The position numbers were made by a program, and so were the translations under genes. Positions 31,601 through 39,506 of a stretch of 64,000 nucleotides of DNA are shown piece by piece. Position 1 is the stretch's first letter; every line of letters begins with the position of its first letter. The notes beneath the pieces are model-generated. The model searched no databases. It had not been told where the DNA came from and saw nothing but the letters and a program-made list of their open reading frames with translations. The stretch comes from Sciurus carolinensis. Lineage: Eukaryota; Chordata; Mammalia; Rodentia; Sciuridae. Location of the stretch: the NCBI RefSeq assembly GCF_902686445.1, contig NC_062223.1:44579998-44643997 (forward strand), read 5' to 3'.

Positions 31601-33351
31601 ATTTTCCACTACTCATTACTCAGACATGACTGTGTTTAACATTTTAGCATGCCTTGTTAATCCCCTCATTGCAGATTTCTTTATAGTTTTCTTTTTGTTT
31701 TATATATGTGAATCATTTCTTACATCCAAATAAAATTTCTGTGTCATATCATGCTTGGATTTTGTGGCTCAGAATGAATGTTCTAACTGCAATATTTCTC
31801 AAATTTGGTCCAGGGACCCCCAGGGGCTTCTGAGATTTTCAGAAGATAGGTGACTGTAAATCATTTTATAAGAAATATAAGACACAGCAAGGCACAGTGG
31901 TGCATGCCTGTATTCCCAGGGACTTGGGAGGCTGAGACAGGAGAAACCAAGTTTAAAGCCAGCCTCAGCAACTTTTGACCTTGCCTCAAAATAAAAAATA
32001 AAAAGGATAGGAAATGTGGCTCAAGGGTTGAGTGCCCTGTATTCAGTCCTTGGTACCAAAAAGAAAAATCTAAGACACATAACCAGTAATTCCATTTACT
32101 TGAGAACCTGAGACAGGAGGATCACTTGAGCCCAGGAGTTCTAGACCTGCCTGGGCAATATAGCAAGACCCCCATCTCAAACAAAGAAGGAAGTCTAAGA
32201 CTTTCTCTTATGAGTGTACAGTGGAAGTTTTCAACATCTATATAACATCATATGTCAGCAGATTGAATGAAGAAGCAGATGAGAAAAATTCAGCTGCCTT
32301 TAAAAAAGTAATATTTGCAAATACAAAAAACAAAGTTATCTGATTTTCTTTTTTCTTGTTTTCCTTTTTCTTTTTTTAATACTGGGGATTGAACCTGGGG
32401 TGCTTTACCACTGATTGAACTACATCCTCAACCCTTTTTATTTATTTTTTTCTACTATTTGAATGCAGAGTCTCCCAGAGTTGCTTAGGGCCTTGTTGTG
32501 TTGCTGAGGCTGACTTTGAACTTTGACTCTCCTGCCTCAGCCTTCCGGAGTCACTGGGATTATATGCATTTCTACCACACCTGACTTCTGACTGAATTTT
32601 TTTGGAGGGGAGGGGGTCTGGGGGTGCTGGGGATTGAACTGAGGGCCTTGTGCATGCAAGGCAAGCACTCTACCAACTGAGCTATATCCCTAGTCTCCTG
32701 ACTGACTGAATTTTTTAAGAGTATATAGGGGTCCTAAGACCATAAAGTTTGAGAACTATGATATGCTATTTAACATAGAATGGTATTTAGTCTAAGAAAT
32801 TGTAATTGAATAAAAAATAGTAATCACTTGATTTCATTCTTTTTATGCATGTGACTTCTGATTATGTGTACATTTCATAGATTCCTCTTTTCTAAAATGC
32901 AGTCCTCTTTTATAAGAGGACATGTTAATTGCTTCTAGGAACTGGTATGTTTTATGTTGTTCTTGAATTAAGTTAGGTATGAGTTTTTTTTAAACAATAA
33001 CTTCAGTTTGTTATTTATTTTTTTTCCTCAGGCAGCTGAGTATGTCCCAGAGAAGGTGAAGAAAGCGGAAAAGAAATTAGAAGAGAATCCATATGACCTT
33101 GATGCTTGGAGCATTCTCATTCGAGAGGCACAGGTTTAGTGATATAGGATTACATTTCCTTCTCTATGGGTCCAATCACACTACTTGGTTCTGCAGTAAA
33201 TAATATTTTCATAATCCTAACATTGTAAATGCTGTTTATTGGTTTTCAATTTTAGAATCAACCTATAGACAAAGCACGGAAGACTTATGAACGCCTTGTT
33301 GCCCAGTTCCCAAGTTCTGGCAGATTCTGGAAACTGTACATTGAAGCAGAG
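16636..33351 (+). CDS. CSTF3: CSTF3 (CstF-77) partial coding sequence, exons 1-3
   Basis: CstF-77 is the scaffold subunit of cleavage stimulation factor. It dimerises through HAT repeats, holds CSTF1 and CSTF2, and promotes cleavage and polyadenylation of pre-mRNA in the nucleus. Joining 16636-16662, 33032-33133 and 33256-33351 gives 75 residues beginning MSGDGATEQ and ending WKLYIEAE. I recognise these as the conserved N-terminus of a roughly 717-residue protein. All introns are phase 0 with GT and AG ends. Residues 10-75 form the first helical HAT repeats. Exon 4 onward lies beyond base 64000. Confidence 0.97.
16663..17830 (+). other. CSTF3: CSTF3 intron 1, SINE-free 5' part
   Basis: The first 1.17 kb of intron 1 has no SINE and no recognised repeat, then SINE density rises sharply. 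No alternative exon was identified. Confidence 0.6.
17833..17958 (+). mobile_element. B1-dID SINE, deleted B1 half
   Basis: 'aaaccctggcatggtggctc' jumps to 'cagcctcagtaatttaggga', then an ID half with an A17 tail. Confidence 0.82.
18040..18255 (-). mobile_element. B1-dID SINE with (GTTT)n start
   Basis: Preceded by a (tttg)n tract. The ID half reads 'cactgagccacatccccagt' and the B1 half ends near 18252, followed by C14. Confidence 0.9.
18284..18462 (-). mobile_element. B1-dID SINE
   Basis: Complete antisense copy starting 'tttggtactggggttaaacc', separated from the previous one by a poly-C run. Confidence 0.9.
18558..18756 (-). mobile_element. B1-dID SINE
   Basis: ID half 'ttgagctgtgttcccagccc' and B1 half ending 'gattacaggcacgcatcacc'. 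Confidence 0.88.
18790..19020 (-). mobile_element. B1-dID SINE, rearranged ID half
   Basis: Two partial ID starts ('gatgctggtaattgaa' and 'cactgggaattgaa') precede the B1 half, suggesting an internal duplication or nested fragment. Confidence 0.82.
19022..19468. other. CSTF3: Intron 1 sequence without recognised repeat
   Basis: AT-rich; no exon or RNA gene was recognised. Confidence 0.5.
19470..19640 (+). mobile_element. B1-dID SINE
   Basis: Sense copy. B1 starts 'gatagccatgtactgtggtg'; the ID half 'gatgtagctcagtggtagag' is near 19590. Confidence 0.87.
19672..19808 (-). mobile_element. ID SINE, long-tail type
   Basis: Antisense with 'ttgttgtagatggatatgat' tail and 'gccactgagctacaaccc' body. 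A short 'gatttgtgccc' on both sides is the target duplication. Confidence 0.9.
19815..20510. other. CSTF3: Intron 1 sequence without recognised repeat
   Basis: No exon, RNA gene or SINE recognised. Confidence 0.45.
20515..20597 (-). mobile_element. ID SINE
   Basis: 'cctggtgctggcgcttgaac' to 'gatacatccccagccct'; no A tail remains. Confidence 0.87.
20622..20715 (+). mobile_element. B1-type SINE fragment
   Basis: 'cctggtgtagtggcccttac' and 'aatcccagcacccaggagga'; the 3' part is worn. Confidence 0.75.
20800..21040 (-). mobile_element. B1-dID SINE
   Basis: Complete antisense copy with a (gtttt)n-type tail and both halves readable. Confidence 0.9.
21098..21172 (-). mobile_element. ID SINE, internally deleted
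   Basis: 'tggtgggatcgaaccatgtg' jumps to 'ctcttaaccactaagctata'. Confidence 0.8.
21540..21652 (+). mobile_element. B1-type SINE
   Basis: 'gtgcctgaagtcccagctac' to an A13 tail; no ID half. Confidence 0.75.
21830..21922 (-). mobile_element. ID SINE
   Basis: 'ggtgctgggcatagaaccca' to 'agctatatcctcagctct', with a (ttg)n stretch before it. Confidence 0.85.
21925..22640. other. CSTF3: Intron 1 sequence without recognised repeat
   Basis: AT-rich; nothing recognised. Confidence 0.45.
22645..22742 (+). mobile_element. ID SINE with (AAT)n tail
   Basis: 'gtgaggatgtagcttagtgg' and a tail of about five ATA repeats. Confidence 0.87.
22962..23105 (-). mobile_element. ID SINE, long-tail type
   Basis: T11, then 'tttagttgtagatgaacaca' and 'ctaccactgagctacgaccc'. 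'gtgccatactttt' on both sides is the target duplication. Confidence 0.92.
23272..23335 (+). mobile_element. B1-dID 3' fragment
   Basis: Only the junction 'aagaccctgctcaaaataaa' and the start of the ID half are present. Confidence 0.65.
23562..23642 (-). mobile_element. ID SINE
   Basis: Poly-T, 'tggtactgggaattgaaccc' and 'ctctaccactgctccaca'. Confidence 0.8.
23645..23855 (-). mobile_element. B1-dID SINE
   Basis: ID half with (ttta)n, T18 linker, and B1 half ending 'gggattatagaggcacacca'. Confidence 0.85.
24030..24122 (-). mobile_element. ID SINE
   Basis: 'agtgctagggttcaaaccca' to 'accacagagctatacatcct'. Confidence 0.85.
24398..24584 (-). pseudogene. U2 snRNA retropseudogene, full length
   Basis: Read on the minus strand, 187 nt align end to end with U2 spliceosomal RNA: 5' ATCGCTTCTC, the 'cttttggctaagatcaagt' region, 'gttcttatcagttta', the Sm-like site 'atggatttttgg' and the 3' end 'ggtgcacc'. 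The branch-site-pairing GTAGTA reads ACAGTA, and other changes are scattered. No proximal element precedes it and an A-rich tract follows its 3' end (about 24367-24378). It is therefore a retrocopy and not a working U2 gene. Confidence 0.95.
24600..24690 (+). mobile_element. ID SINE
   Basis: 'agtagttcagtggtagagca' to 'atccctaacactgcaaaaaa'. It lies 15 bp beyond the U2 copy. Confidence 0.85.
24770..24945 (-). mobile_element. B1-dID SINE
   Basis: 'tggtactgatgattaaaccc' to 'gagtagctatgtttacagat'; worn but both halves visible. Confidence 0.85.
25040..25995 (+). mobile_element. L1M ORF2 end and 3' UTR
   Basis: About 0.95 kb of old L1 in order: 'cacagaatgggagaaaattt', 'cccaattaaaaaatgggcag', 'aaatgtaaatcaaaatcaca', 'tgtggagaaattggaactct', 'ggaatattattcagcagtaa', 'gaaaacatcatgctaattga', then the 3' UTR to 'gtaaatgggtaaattgtaca'. 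An ID interrupts it. No intact ORF2 frame remains. Confidence 0.92.
25280..25418 (-). mobile_element. ID SINE inside L1M
   Basis: 'attgtagttgtagatggaca' tail and 'tgcaactgagctgcagcccc' body split the L1M between 25279 and 25419. Confidence 0.92.
26060..26170 (-). mobile_element. ID SINE, near consensus
   Basis: 'gcagtgctggggattgaacc' to 'gctatatccccagccct', flanked by 'agtttacatt' copies at 26050 and 26171. The antisense tail plus 'tttttttgcag' forms a good splice-acceptor-like site ending at 26097. Confidence 0.93.
26185..26302 (-). mobile_element. ID SINE
   Basis: Long-tail ID: 'gtggtgctgagaatcgaacc' to 'gagctacaaccccagcac'. Confidence 0.9.
26303..26675. other. CSTF3: Intron 1 sequence without recognised repeat
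   Basis: Unique sequence with a C10 run near 26550. Confidence 0.45.
26680..26765 (-). mobile_element. ID SINE, diverged
   Basis: 'acatagtctaccactgagct' identifies it. It is followed by (ATTC)n and (CTAT)n short repeats. Confidence 0.75.
26795..26970 (-). mobile_element. B1-dID SINE
   Basis: 'actggggatggaacccaggg' to 'gtcatgcaccaccacccc'. Confidence 0.9.
26980..27082 (-). mobile_element. B1-type SINE
   Basis: A second antisense B1 placed end to end with the previous element: 'ttttgagataggttggccag' to 'gggattataggcatgtgc'. Confidence 0.8.
27085..27475. other. CSTF3: Intron 1 sequence, poly-T run only
   Basis: T18 at about 27233-27250; otherwise nothing recognised. Confidence 0.45.
27478..27690 (-). 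mobile_element. B1-dID SINE
   Basis: Complete antisense copy. 'ggggataaactttt' occurs on both sides as a target duplication. Confidence 0.92.
27935..28130 (+). mobile_element. B1-dID SINE
   Basis: Sense copy with 'gcctgtaatcccagctactt' and an ID half ending 'atccccagtattgcaaaaga'. Confidence 0.9.
28135..28530. other. CSTF3: Intron 1 sequence without recognised repeat
   Basis: Nothing recognised apart from an A13 run near 28300. Confidence 0.45.
28535..28665 (+). mobile_element. ID SINE, long-tail type
   Basis: 'aggactgtggttgtagctct' with tail 'acgtccacctacaactaaaa'. Confidence 0.9.
28770..28962 (-). mobile_element. B1-dID SINE
   Basis: 'ttaccactgagctacatccc' and 'ttcctgcctgagccttatgg'. 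Confidence 0.88.
28990..29170 (-). mobile_element. B1-dID SINE
   Basis: 'ctaggagttgaacctaggag' to 'gaggcatgcatcaccaagct'. Confidence 0.88.
29250..29455 (-). mobile_element. B1-dID SINE
   Basis: 'ttaccagggattgaacccag' to 'gattaaaggcgtgtgttatg'. Third antisense composite in a row. Confidence 0.88.
29600..29745 (+). mobile_element. B1-dID SINE
   Basis: Sense copy with the B1 middle deleted, ID half 'gggctggggatgttgctcag', and an A15 tail. Confidence 0.85.
29868..30045 (+). mobile_element. B1-dID SINE
   Basis: 'ccacatgatgatacatgcct' to 'gtatccccagtaccaaataa'. Confidence 0.85.
30085..30170 (-). mobile_element. ID SINE
   Basis: 'aggtgctagggattgaaccc' with part of the A-box region deleted. Confidence 0.83.
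30195..30262 (-). mobile_element. ID-like SINE half
   Basis: 'gtgccaggaattgattcagg' to 'gagccacatccacagacc'. Confidence 0.75.
30265..30632. other. CSTF3: Intron 1 sequence without recognised repeat
   Basis: Nothing recognised. Confidence 0.45.
30635..30815 (-). mobile_element. B1-dID SINE
   Basis: 'ttactggtgattgaaccagg' to 'gctggcatacattactgcac'. Confidence 0.87.
30820..31230. other. CSTF3: Intron 1 sequence without recognised repeat
   Basis: Nothing recognised. Confidence 0.45.
31235..31325 (-). mobile_element. ID SINE
   Basis: 'agtactggggattgaaccca' to 'gaactatatccccattcc'. An acceptor-like 'cttttttacag' ends at 31247. Confidence 0.88.
31362..31535 (+). mobile_element. B1-dID SINE
   Basis: 'attgacatatgcctataata' to 'caccagtactgcaaaacaac'. 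Confidence 0.87.
31540..31878. other. CSTF3: Intron 1 sequence without recognised repeat
   Basis: Nothing recognised. Confidence 0.45.
31882..32065 (+). mobile_element. B1-dID SINE
   Basis: 'ggcacagtggtgcatgcctg' to 'ttcagtccttggtaccaaaa'. Confidence 0.9.
32090..32185 (+). mobile_element. Old 7SL-derived monomer
   Basis: 'ggaggatcacttgagcccag' and 'gttctagacctgcctgggca' are closer to 7SL RNA and early monomers than to the B1 bodies elsewhere here. Confidence 0.75.
32365..32588 (-). mobile_element. B1-dID SINE
   Basis: 'aatactggggattgaacctg' to 'tatgcatttctaccacacct'. Confidence 0.88.
32612..32697 (-). mobile_element. ID SINE
   Basis: 'gtgctggggattgaactgag' to 'actgagctatatccctagtc'. 'ctgactgaattttttt' flanks suggest a target duplication. 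It is the last SINE before exon 2, about 335 bp away. Confidence 0.9.
33032..33133 (+). CDS. CSTF3: CSTF3 exon 2
   Basis: 102 nt, 34 codons from [11 protein letters not shown] to ILIREAQ, bounded by cctcag|GCAG and CAG|gtttag. The donor departs from consensus at +3 to +6. Intron 2 is only 122 bp (33134-33255), so splicing by intron definition is likely. Confidence 0.96.
33256..33351 (+). CDS. CSTF3: CSTF3 exon 3
   Basis: 96 nt, 32 codons from [14 protein letters not shown] to FWKLYIEAE, the core of the first HAT repeat (W and Y positions visible). The acceptor is attttag|AAT and the donor GAG|gttaat is weak. The full-length transcript continues to exon 4, beyond the window. Confidence 0.96.
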
Positions 33352-33390
33352 GTTAATATTTTATTTTATTTTTTCATATATAGCATCTGA
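33352..33390 (+). CDS. CSTF3: CSTF3 short-isoform (CstF-77S) C-terminal extension
   Basis: If the weak exon 3 donor is not used, the frame continues for 12 codons ([12 protein letters not shown]) and stops at TGA 33388-33390, giving an 87-residue protein with only the first HAT region. An intron-3-terminated CSTF3 mRNA is described in human and mouse. That this squirrel gene makes it is inferred from the matching arrangement here. The short protein lacks the dimerisation and CSTF1/CSTF2-binding parts. Confidence 0.7.
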   Translation, partial: VNILFYFFIYSI

Positions 33391-35574
33391 TGGGAATTGC
33401 AGCATACACTATAGAGATAGGAAACAAGTTAGGAACATAGCACAAGTAGGACAAGGAGGATTTAAATGTCCCGTGCCTTTATTTTGTAAAATAGGTATGA
33501 AGGAGTAATTAAAATGAATTTTTGAAATTTGGGTCTTTGACAAGCTGATGATTGTTGCATTTTGGAGTTGCAACAACATTAAAACAGTTTCAATGGTATT
33601 GGAGTGCTTTAGCCTTTTATTTACTTGTCATGTGTCAATTTATTGCCTCCTGTGTCATTTATTTAGAACTCATTTTTCTTTTTATTCCTACTTACAAACT
33701 AATATGAATGGGATTATATGAAAATACAGAAATGTTAACTTAGTTTCATAGAGTCTTTTGAGTGTCTGGTGAAATGAAACAGAAGAATGATTTCAAATTT
33801 TAATTTTGTGAAAATGCATGGTTTGTCTATGTAAGCACTCATTTTAAAGTTTTTTTCTGTAAGATGAATTTTATATTATTCAGGAATAAGCTAATGTAAC
33901 TCAGACCTTTTAATCATAATTTACCTGATGATACTTTGATTTTTTTTCTTGTTTTTTTTTTTAATCTGTCTTGAAATTTGAAGCCAGGCATGTTTACTTT
34001 AAAGAGTAAGGATCCCATTCTTAAAGTGTTCATGTGTCTTAACAATTAGTACCAAGAAATCATTTTCAGGTTATAAATTAATAGGGTGAAATGGGAATAA
34101 TTGATATCCACATTTAGCTGAAAATAACCATTTCTTTTTATAACTCCTTTATAATACTTTTAGCAGTACTTTTATTTTAAATGTTAACTTATAAATTCTC
34201 AACGTAATTAAGTACACTGCAGCCTCAACATTTTCTACAGTAGTTGAAATTTGATATTATGTGGGTCTGATTAGACCTTGTTAAAGGACTTCAGCCATCA
34301 GCATTACTGAATAGAGTTCAGCACAACACAGTGTCTGTCACCTGTGATGTGTCCTCAGAATGGACCCAACCCACAGAAGAGTTAAATAGAGGCTACAGTG
34401 TACTCACTAAATTTGTGCTATAATTTAGATTGTACTACTTTGTGGGAGGGAAGTTACTGGACAATAGCAAGAACATTTGTGTGTGTTTTATTTTTGTGTG
34501 TGAGGTTGTATATATGGTCTGTATGTTTGTGTGTTTGTGTGTATGAGTGTGATTGTGCCTTATGTGGAGTCTGGTAGTTTTGATCCATGAGCATATCCTT
34601 GAAGTTTCATCTCCTATTCTCTGGACCATTTCTTTCCTTCCTATATTTTAATCAGAGTAGGCAGGCATGAAATTTTAACAGGTGAGGCCTGAGTATGCTG
34701 AAGCCAGTGCTGCTTTGTATACTCATTAAAGCAAGGAATCTGGATCACCTGCACCTGTTCTGCATTCTAGTCTGACTTTTCAAACACATTAGCTTATATT
34801 TAAACTCATCAGAAACAAACATCATTGATACATAATCTTTTTTGTGTAATAGTGTAGTAATTTGAGTCTTTGAAATTTTTTTGTTTCTCCAGCATTTAGA
34901 CATTTTTGATGCATTTTATTGTAGCATAAGTTAAATTGAATTTGGCAAATACTGCATTCTGTAATTATGAATACAATGAGTTTTCGTCTTTCATTTTCTG
35001 TGAGATATAAAACTGCATTCTTTAAAACAAAAAAAAATCTGAAAAAGAACGTATGCTATTCCCAGGGGCTGAAATTTATCTAAATAACAGGCTCATTTTG
35101 TATATTTCACAACTGCTAGCAGTTGCCTGACTTATTCATAATGTTTACAGTTATTTCACACTCATATACACACATGTACACAAAGATGTATGTATAAAAC
35201 ACATAAGTATGTATATTGTATAAATCATCTATTGAAAAAATGGTAACAAATATGTATACTTAAAATTTTACAATTCTGATTTAGGAATTAAGGTGTCAAG
35301 TTGAATGCTTGTTTCAGAAATGCATACCTGAGCTGTGTTTTCCTCTTTTCTGACTTGCTCTCTATTTTTATTTTCACATTTTTTTTTTTGTTTTTTGTTT
35401 TAGCCTGTGGAAGGCTAAACTTCTTGTCATGTCACTCAATGTGACCTTTATTTCTGGAGAAGACACAAAATCTGTTTATAATACTTTTAAAATACCTGAG
35501 TTAATAATAAGAATGTCTTTACATTGAAAGTAATACTAACAGTGTTTACATAACATCCTGTATACACTCTCAAG

Positions 35575-35640
35575 AATAAAATTGTGTTAATACATTGTTG
35601 TAACTCGGTACTTCATGGTGGGAAAATTGTGATGTTTCAT
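35575..35640 (+). terminator. CSTF3: Candidate intronic poly(A) site A
   Basis: AATAAA at 35575-35580 is followed after about 15-20 nt by CA and by GT-rich 'ttgttgtaactcgg' and 'ttgtgatgttt'. A TGTA lies at 35560. It is 2.2 kb into intron 3. Confidence 0.4.
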
Positions 35641-37176
35641 TTATTTATATTTAAGCTAAACTATTAACATGTATAACTCTAAATATATTAATATTTTCTC
35701 ATAGAAAATATACACACCTTTAAGAAAGTAATTTGCGTCCCCAGAGAAATTTTTTGAACATGTTGTTTAAGTTCTGAGGGGCAAAAGAAAAAAAAAATTA
35801 TTTTTGAATTTGAAACATCAGTTGAAAATCGGAGCATATCAAAATGGTTATTTAGAAATGAAGTTAAATGATACTAATACCAGCTTTTCTCACATTAGTG
35901 AGAGTTTAGCATTACCTACCTACTTGTCTTCATAAAATTGAGGTTTAAAATGTCATCCTTAATTTATTACCCACTTATATTTTTTTGCTACAGTATAGAA
36001 ACAGATGGAGGTAAAATTCTTTTTCTAGCAAATGGGTATTTAGGGTCATATTCTTTTATATATATATATAATTACATATAATATATATAATTACATAAGT
36101 TTGAACATTAGTCCAAGTTTCTTTTTAGTGTTGTGTATATTTAGGAAATCATATTTGCCTCTTTTCTTTGAAACTTATTCTTTACTCTCGCATTACAAAC
36201 CTCCGCTTCACATGATTTAACAAAATCATAAGAGCAAGTAATTTTAGGAGTATTCATAAAGAGAGATAATTATCAGTAGAGTCTAAATCTAACTGCTGTG
36301 ATAGGAAACGACTTTTGCTGCTTCCTAGTTTTATGAAAGGAAACATTCAAAATATCTCCAACTTTAAATGTATACAAATGACTTAAATTCAGTTTAATTT
36401 TTAACACTGGTATATTCCATTCGTAATCAGTCTCAGTGTTCTTTATATTTATAGCACCACTTCTTAGTGATCAAAAGTTTCACTCAGTAGCACAAAATCG
36501 AAAAAAACTATACAATTTTGCCATATTCCTTTAAGCTTCTCTTTCTCCCATGGTTTCTGTAGCTTTTCATGTAATTAGGTGATCAATGTGACAACATGTA
36601 AGCTACAATATTTTATTGTTAAAAGTAATTTGTTTTGAATTGAGCCACATTCATAAGAAATTTTCCAACAGAAGGATGTTTTTTTCTTGGTAGCTGAAGG
36701 AGAAATGAAGAAGGTAATACTGCTGGTAATAGCAACAATGTATCCTGATGTCTGTGAAAGTTGTAATTCTTTAATAAAAGTATATAGAGAATTGATTGCT
36801 TTTTATTTTCAAAAACTTGAAATATGAATTCTTTACTTGGTTTTTCTTTCCTTATAAATACTAGGTTGTGAAGTATAAATTTCAGTTTTTCAAAATAACC
36901 TTTCTTCTTGGAAAATGGAGGTGAACTCAGGATGGATCATGAGTGACCTAAATTGAAATAAAACTTCTCCACTGATGATACTGTTTTACTACCTTTACAT
37001 AGCAGTTTAAATTACTGTATTATAATGTTTTGTATATATTGAACTATGTGATTTTAAAATGCAGGTAAAATTATTACATTATCATATAGATCATGGTGAT
37101 TTATTTTTTATACTTCAGTTTGCTGCCCTTTAAAAAAAAATCTGTACTCTTATAGATCCAAACTTTTCCTGTTTGT

Positions 37177-37225
37177 AATAAATGTTGGTCCATGTCTGTG
37201 TGATTATTCAGATTTTACTCTAAAA
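37177..37225 (+). terminator. CSTF3: Candidate intronic poly(A) site B
   Basis: AATAAA at 37177-37182 sits between two upstream TGTA motifs (37143 and 37174) and a GT-rich downstream element 'gtctgtgtgatt' at about 37194. This is the most textbook poly(A) arrangement in the SINE-free region. Confidence 0.45.
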
Positions 37226-37587
37226 TTCAATATGCTTTTTTATCTACAGTTTTTTAAATGCATAAATAAATATAGAGTAGAAATAAAAAGCAACAGGAAT
37301 TACTTGGAAACACAACTGAGTGATCAAATATCTGAAAGTTCTTTGAATAACTAGAGTACTGTTTGATAAGCAAAAGAAGTATTTGCATGTTCATCATTAC
37401 AAATAGTAAACTATTTTAGGTTTTATTAAAATATCTTACTCCATCCTTTTCCCCTAGCCATTGTCATAGCAACAGTATTTACGTGTTACCATTTCTACTA
37501 ACATGGTCTGTATATACTTTCCTCCCAACTTGGAACCTTTTCTTCCAAGACATTTCGTACTAAAATTATTTTCAAAAGGACATAGTC

Positions 37588-37672
37588 AGGGGCCTGGGGA
37601 TGTAGCTCAGTTGGTAGAGTGCTTGCCTAGCATGCCCAAGGCCCTGGGTTTAATTCCCAGCACCACCACCAA
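37588..37672 (+). mobile_element. ID SINE, near consensus
   Basis: 'gatgtagctcagttggtaga' to 'ccagcaccaccacc' with a 15-bp target duplication 'aaaaggacatagtca'. It looks young. Confidence 0.95.
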
Positions 37673-37767
37673 AAAAAAAAGAAAAAAAAGGACATAGTCA
37701 CTAAGATAACAAAGTTTCTTTAAATAAATCCTTATGTTTTCGTTGTGTTGTCTAGGTAATTTTTATT

Positions 37768-37955
37768 TTATTTTTGGTACCAGGGATTGAACCCAAGAGT
37801 GCTTAACCACAGAACCACCCCTTTGACCCTTTTTATATTTCTCTAAGTTATCTAGGGCCTTGCGAAGTTATTGAGGCTGAGTTTGAATTGAGAATCCCGC
37901 CTCAGCCTCCCAAACTGCTTGGATTAGTCTTGCACAACTGCACCTGGCTTAGGTT
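37768..37955 (-). mobile_element. B1-dID SINE
   Basis: 'ttggtaccagggattgaacc' to 'gcacaactgcacctggct'. Confidence 0.87.
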
Positions 37956-38034
37956 ATTCTTTTATGTAAAATTTAACCGTTTTCAAGCAAAATATTGTAC
38001 TAATCAACCTAATTTCCTTTACATTTCTCAATTT

Positions 38035-38180
38035 TATTTATTTTTGGTACTGGATGTTGAACCCCAGCATGTTTTATCACTGAACTATATCCCCAGTCTT
38101 ACTAATTGCTAAGGCTCCCTCGTATTTGGGATCCTACTGCCTCAGCCTCCCAAATTGTCAGGATTATAGGCATGCAAAAT
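38035..38180 (-). mobile_element. B1-dID SINE, shortened
   Basis: 'ggtactggatgttgaacccc' to 'gattataggcatgcaaaat', with part of the B1 half missing. Confidence 0.85.
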
Positions 38181-39457
38181 TATAATCTCTGCAATCATTA
38201 GTAAACATTGAAAAAATATGGTCATTTTCCTTTTTCTGTAAAGACATTTTTAACCTGACTTCTTTATATTGTTTTGTTTAATAGAAGTTATGTATCTGAA
38301 AACATGGGAAAGGATAACTAAATTTATGAAAAAAATTTACATTCTAAAATTAGTTACACAAGAAGTATTGGATCATGCAGTTCATTGCCTTCCTGAGTGT
38401 AGTAGTGTTTTAGTGTAAACTTCTTGGGCATTTATAGGATAACATTTACATAATACCTAATCTTTTTAAAAATTATTGAGAATATAGTCATTCAAGTCAT
38501 AGGGAATAATTTCGATTTGTGCCCCCTCCCCTCCCAAGAGGTATTAAAGATATTCTTCAACACAGCATCCATGAATAAACAAAACACACTTAAGCCCTTT
38601 ATAATACTACAGAGCTAAAATCATCCATATTTGGAAGAGAACTGATTTCAGCACATGAACGCCTTTTCATGGTGTACAGCATTTGAGCATTAGGAGAACC
38701 AGATGGCAGTTCACTTGCTTAAAAAACAAAAAGACCACTTAACATCAAAGGCTCAGATGTTTTCTCTTGGTTCATTATTTTGTTTAGTAGATCAACATTG
38801 AAATGGTTATTTCGTATGAATCTGTTCAAGGCACTTCCAGGAAATGAAGATGTCTAAAGTATTACCAGTGATACCTATAAAAAGCTCCACTTTTATAAAT
38901 GTGGATAACAGTACATTTATTAGCTTGTAAAGAATTTATTTGTAGACAAATTTTTATTACCAAAGTCTTTTGCTCTTAGCAGATTTGTAGCAGAAAAGTT
39001 GGTTTTTTTTAATGGTGTAATGGGTTGAAGTCTATAGATTTTTTTTCCTCCACATAACAGAATCCACAGCAATTTGAACAAAAAATGGTGAACAAGTTAA
39101 ATACAACTTGTTGAGAAACTCTGCTTTTCTAAGGCTCAGAGAATCATAATGTGGGTAAGTTACTATTTTGTATGCTGAGAGACCTCCAAAGAAAAGTATC
39201 ATATTTGGAGATGTTAAATGATAATTCTGAAGACATAGTCGTGTCAAAGCAATATTGAATTGTAGTCTTGGAATAATGTTGAAATGTAATAAGGTTCAAA
39301 GATAAATTCCCAAAGCTGTTTTGATATTTCTAAAATTGACTCTAATTATATGATAGAAAATGTCCTATGAATTATTGCCTTTTTATGTAGGTGTGAAATT
39401 TCAACTGTTGCATGTAAAAATGATGTTGTCTTTCTCAAAAATTCATATATGGGAAAT

Positions 39458-39462
<5 letters not shown>

Positions 39463-39506
<44 letters not shown>

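Larger units (their letters stand above)
33391..37585 (+). other. CSTF3: CSTF3 intron 3 proximal region, probable CstF-77S 3' UTR
   Basis: About 4.2 kb with no SINE, LINE or LTR recognised, flanked on both sides by SINE-rich introns. It holds AATAAA hexamers at 35575, 36773, 36957, 37177, 37265 and 37282, and ATTAAA at 33578 and 34725. Depletion of insertions suggests selected sequence, consistent with the 3' UTR and terminal exon of the short isoform. Confidence 0.6.

Noticed and set aside
37588..37672. Possible true tRNA gene, because A- and B-box-like motifs are clear
   Set aside because: The target duplication, A-rich tail and match to the other IDs show a tRNA-derived SINE. No complete cloverleaf or T-run terminator follows.
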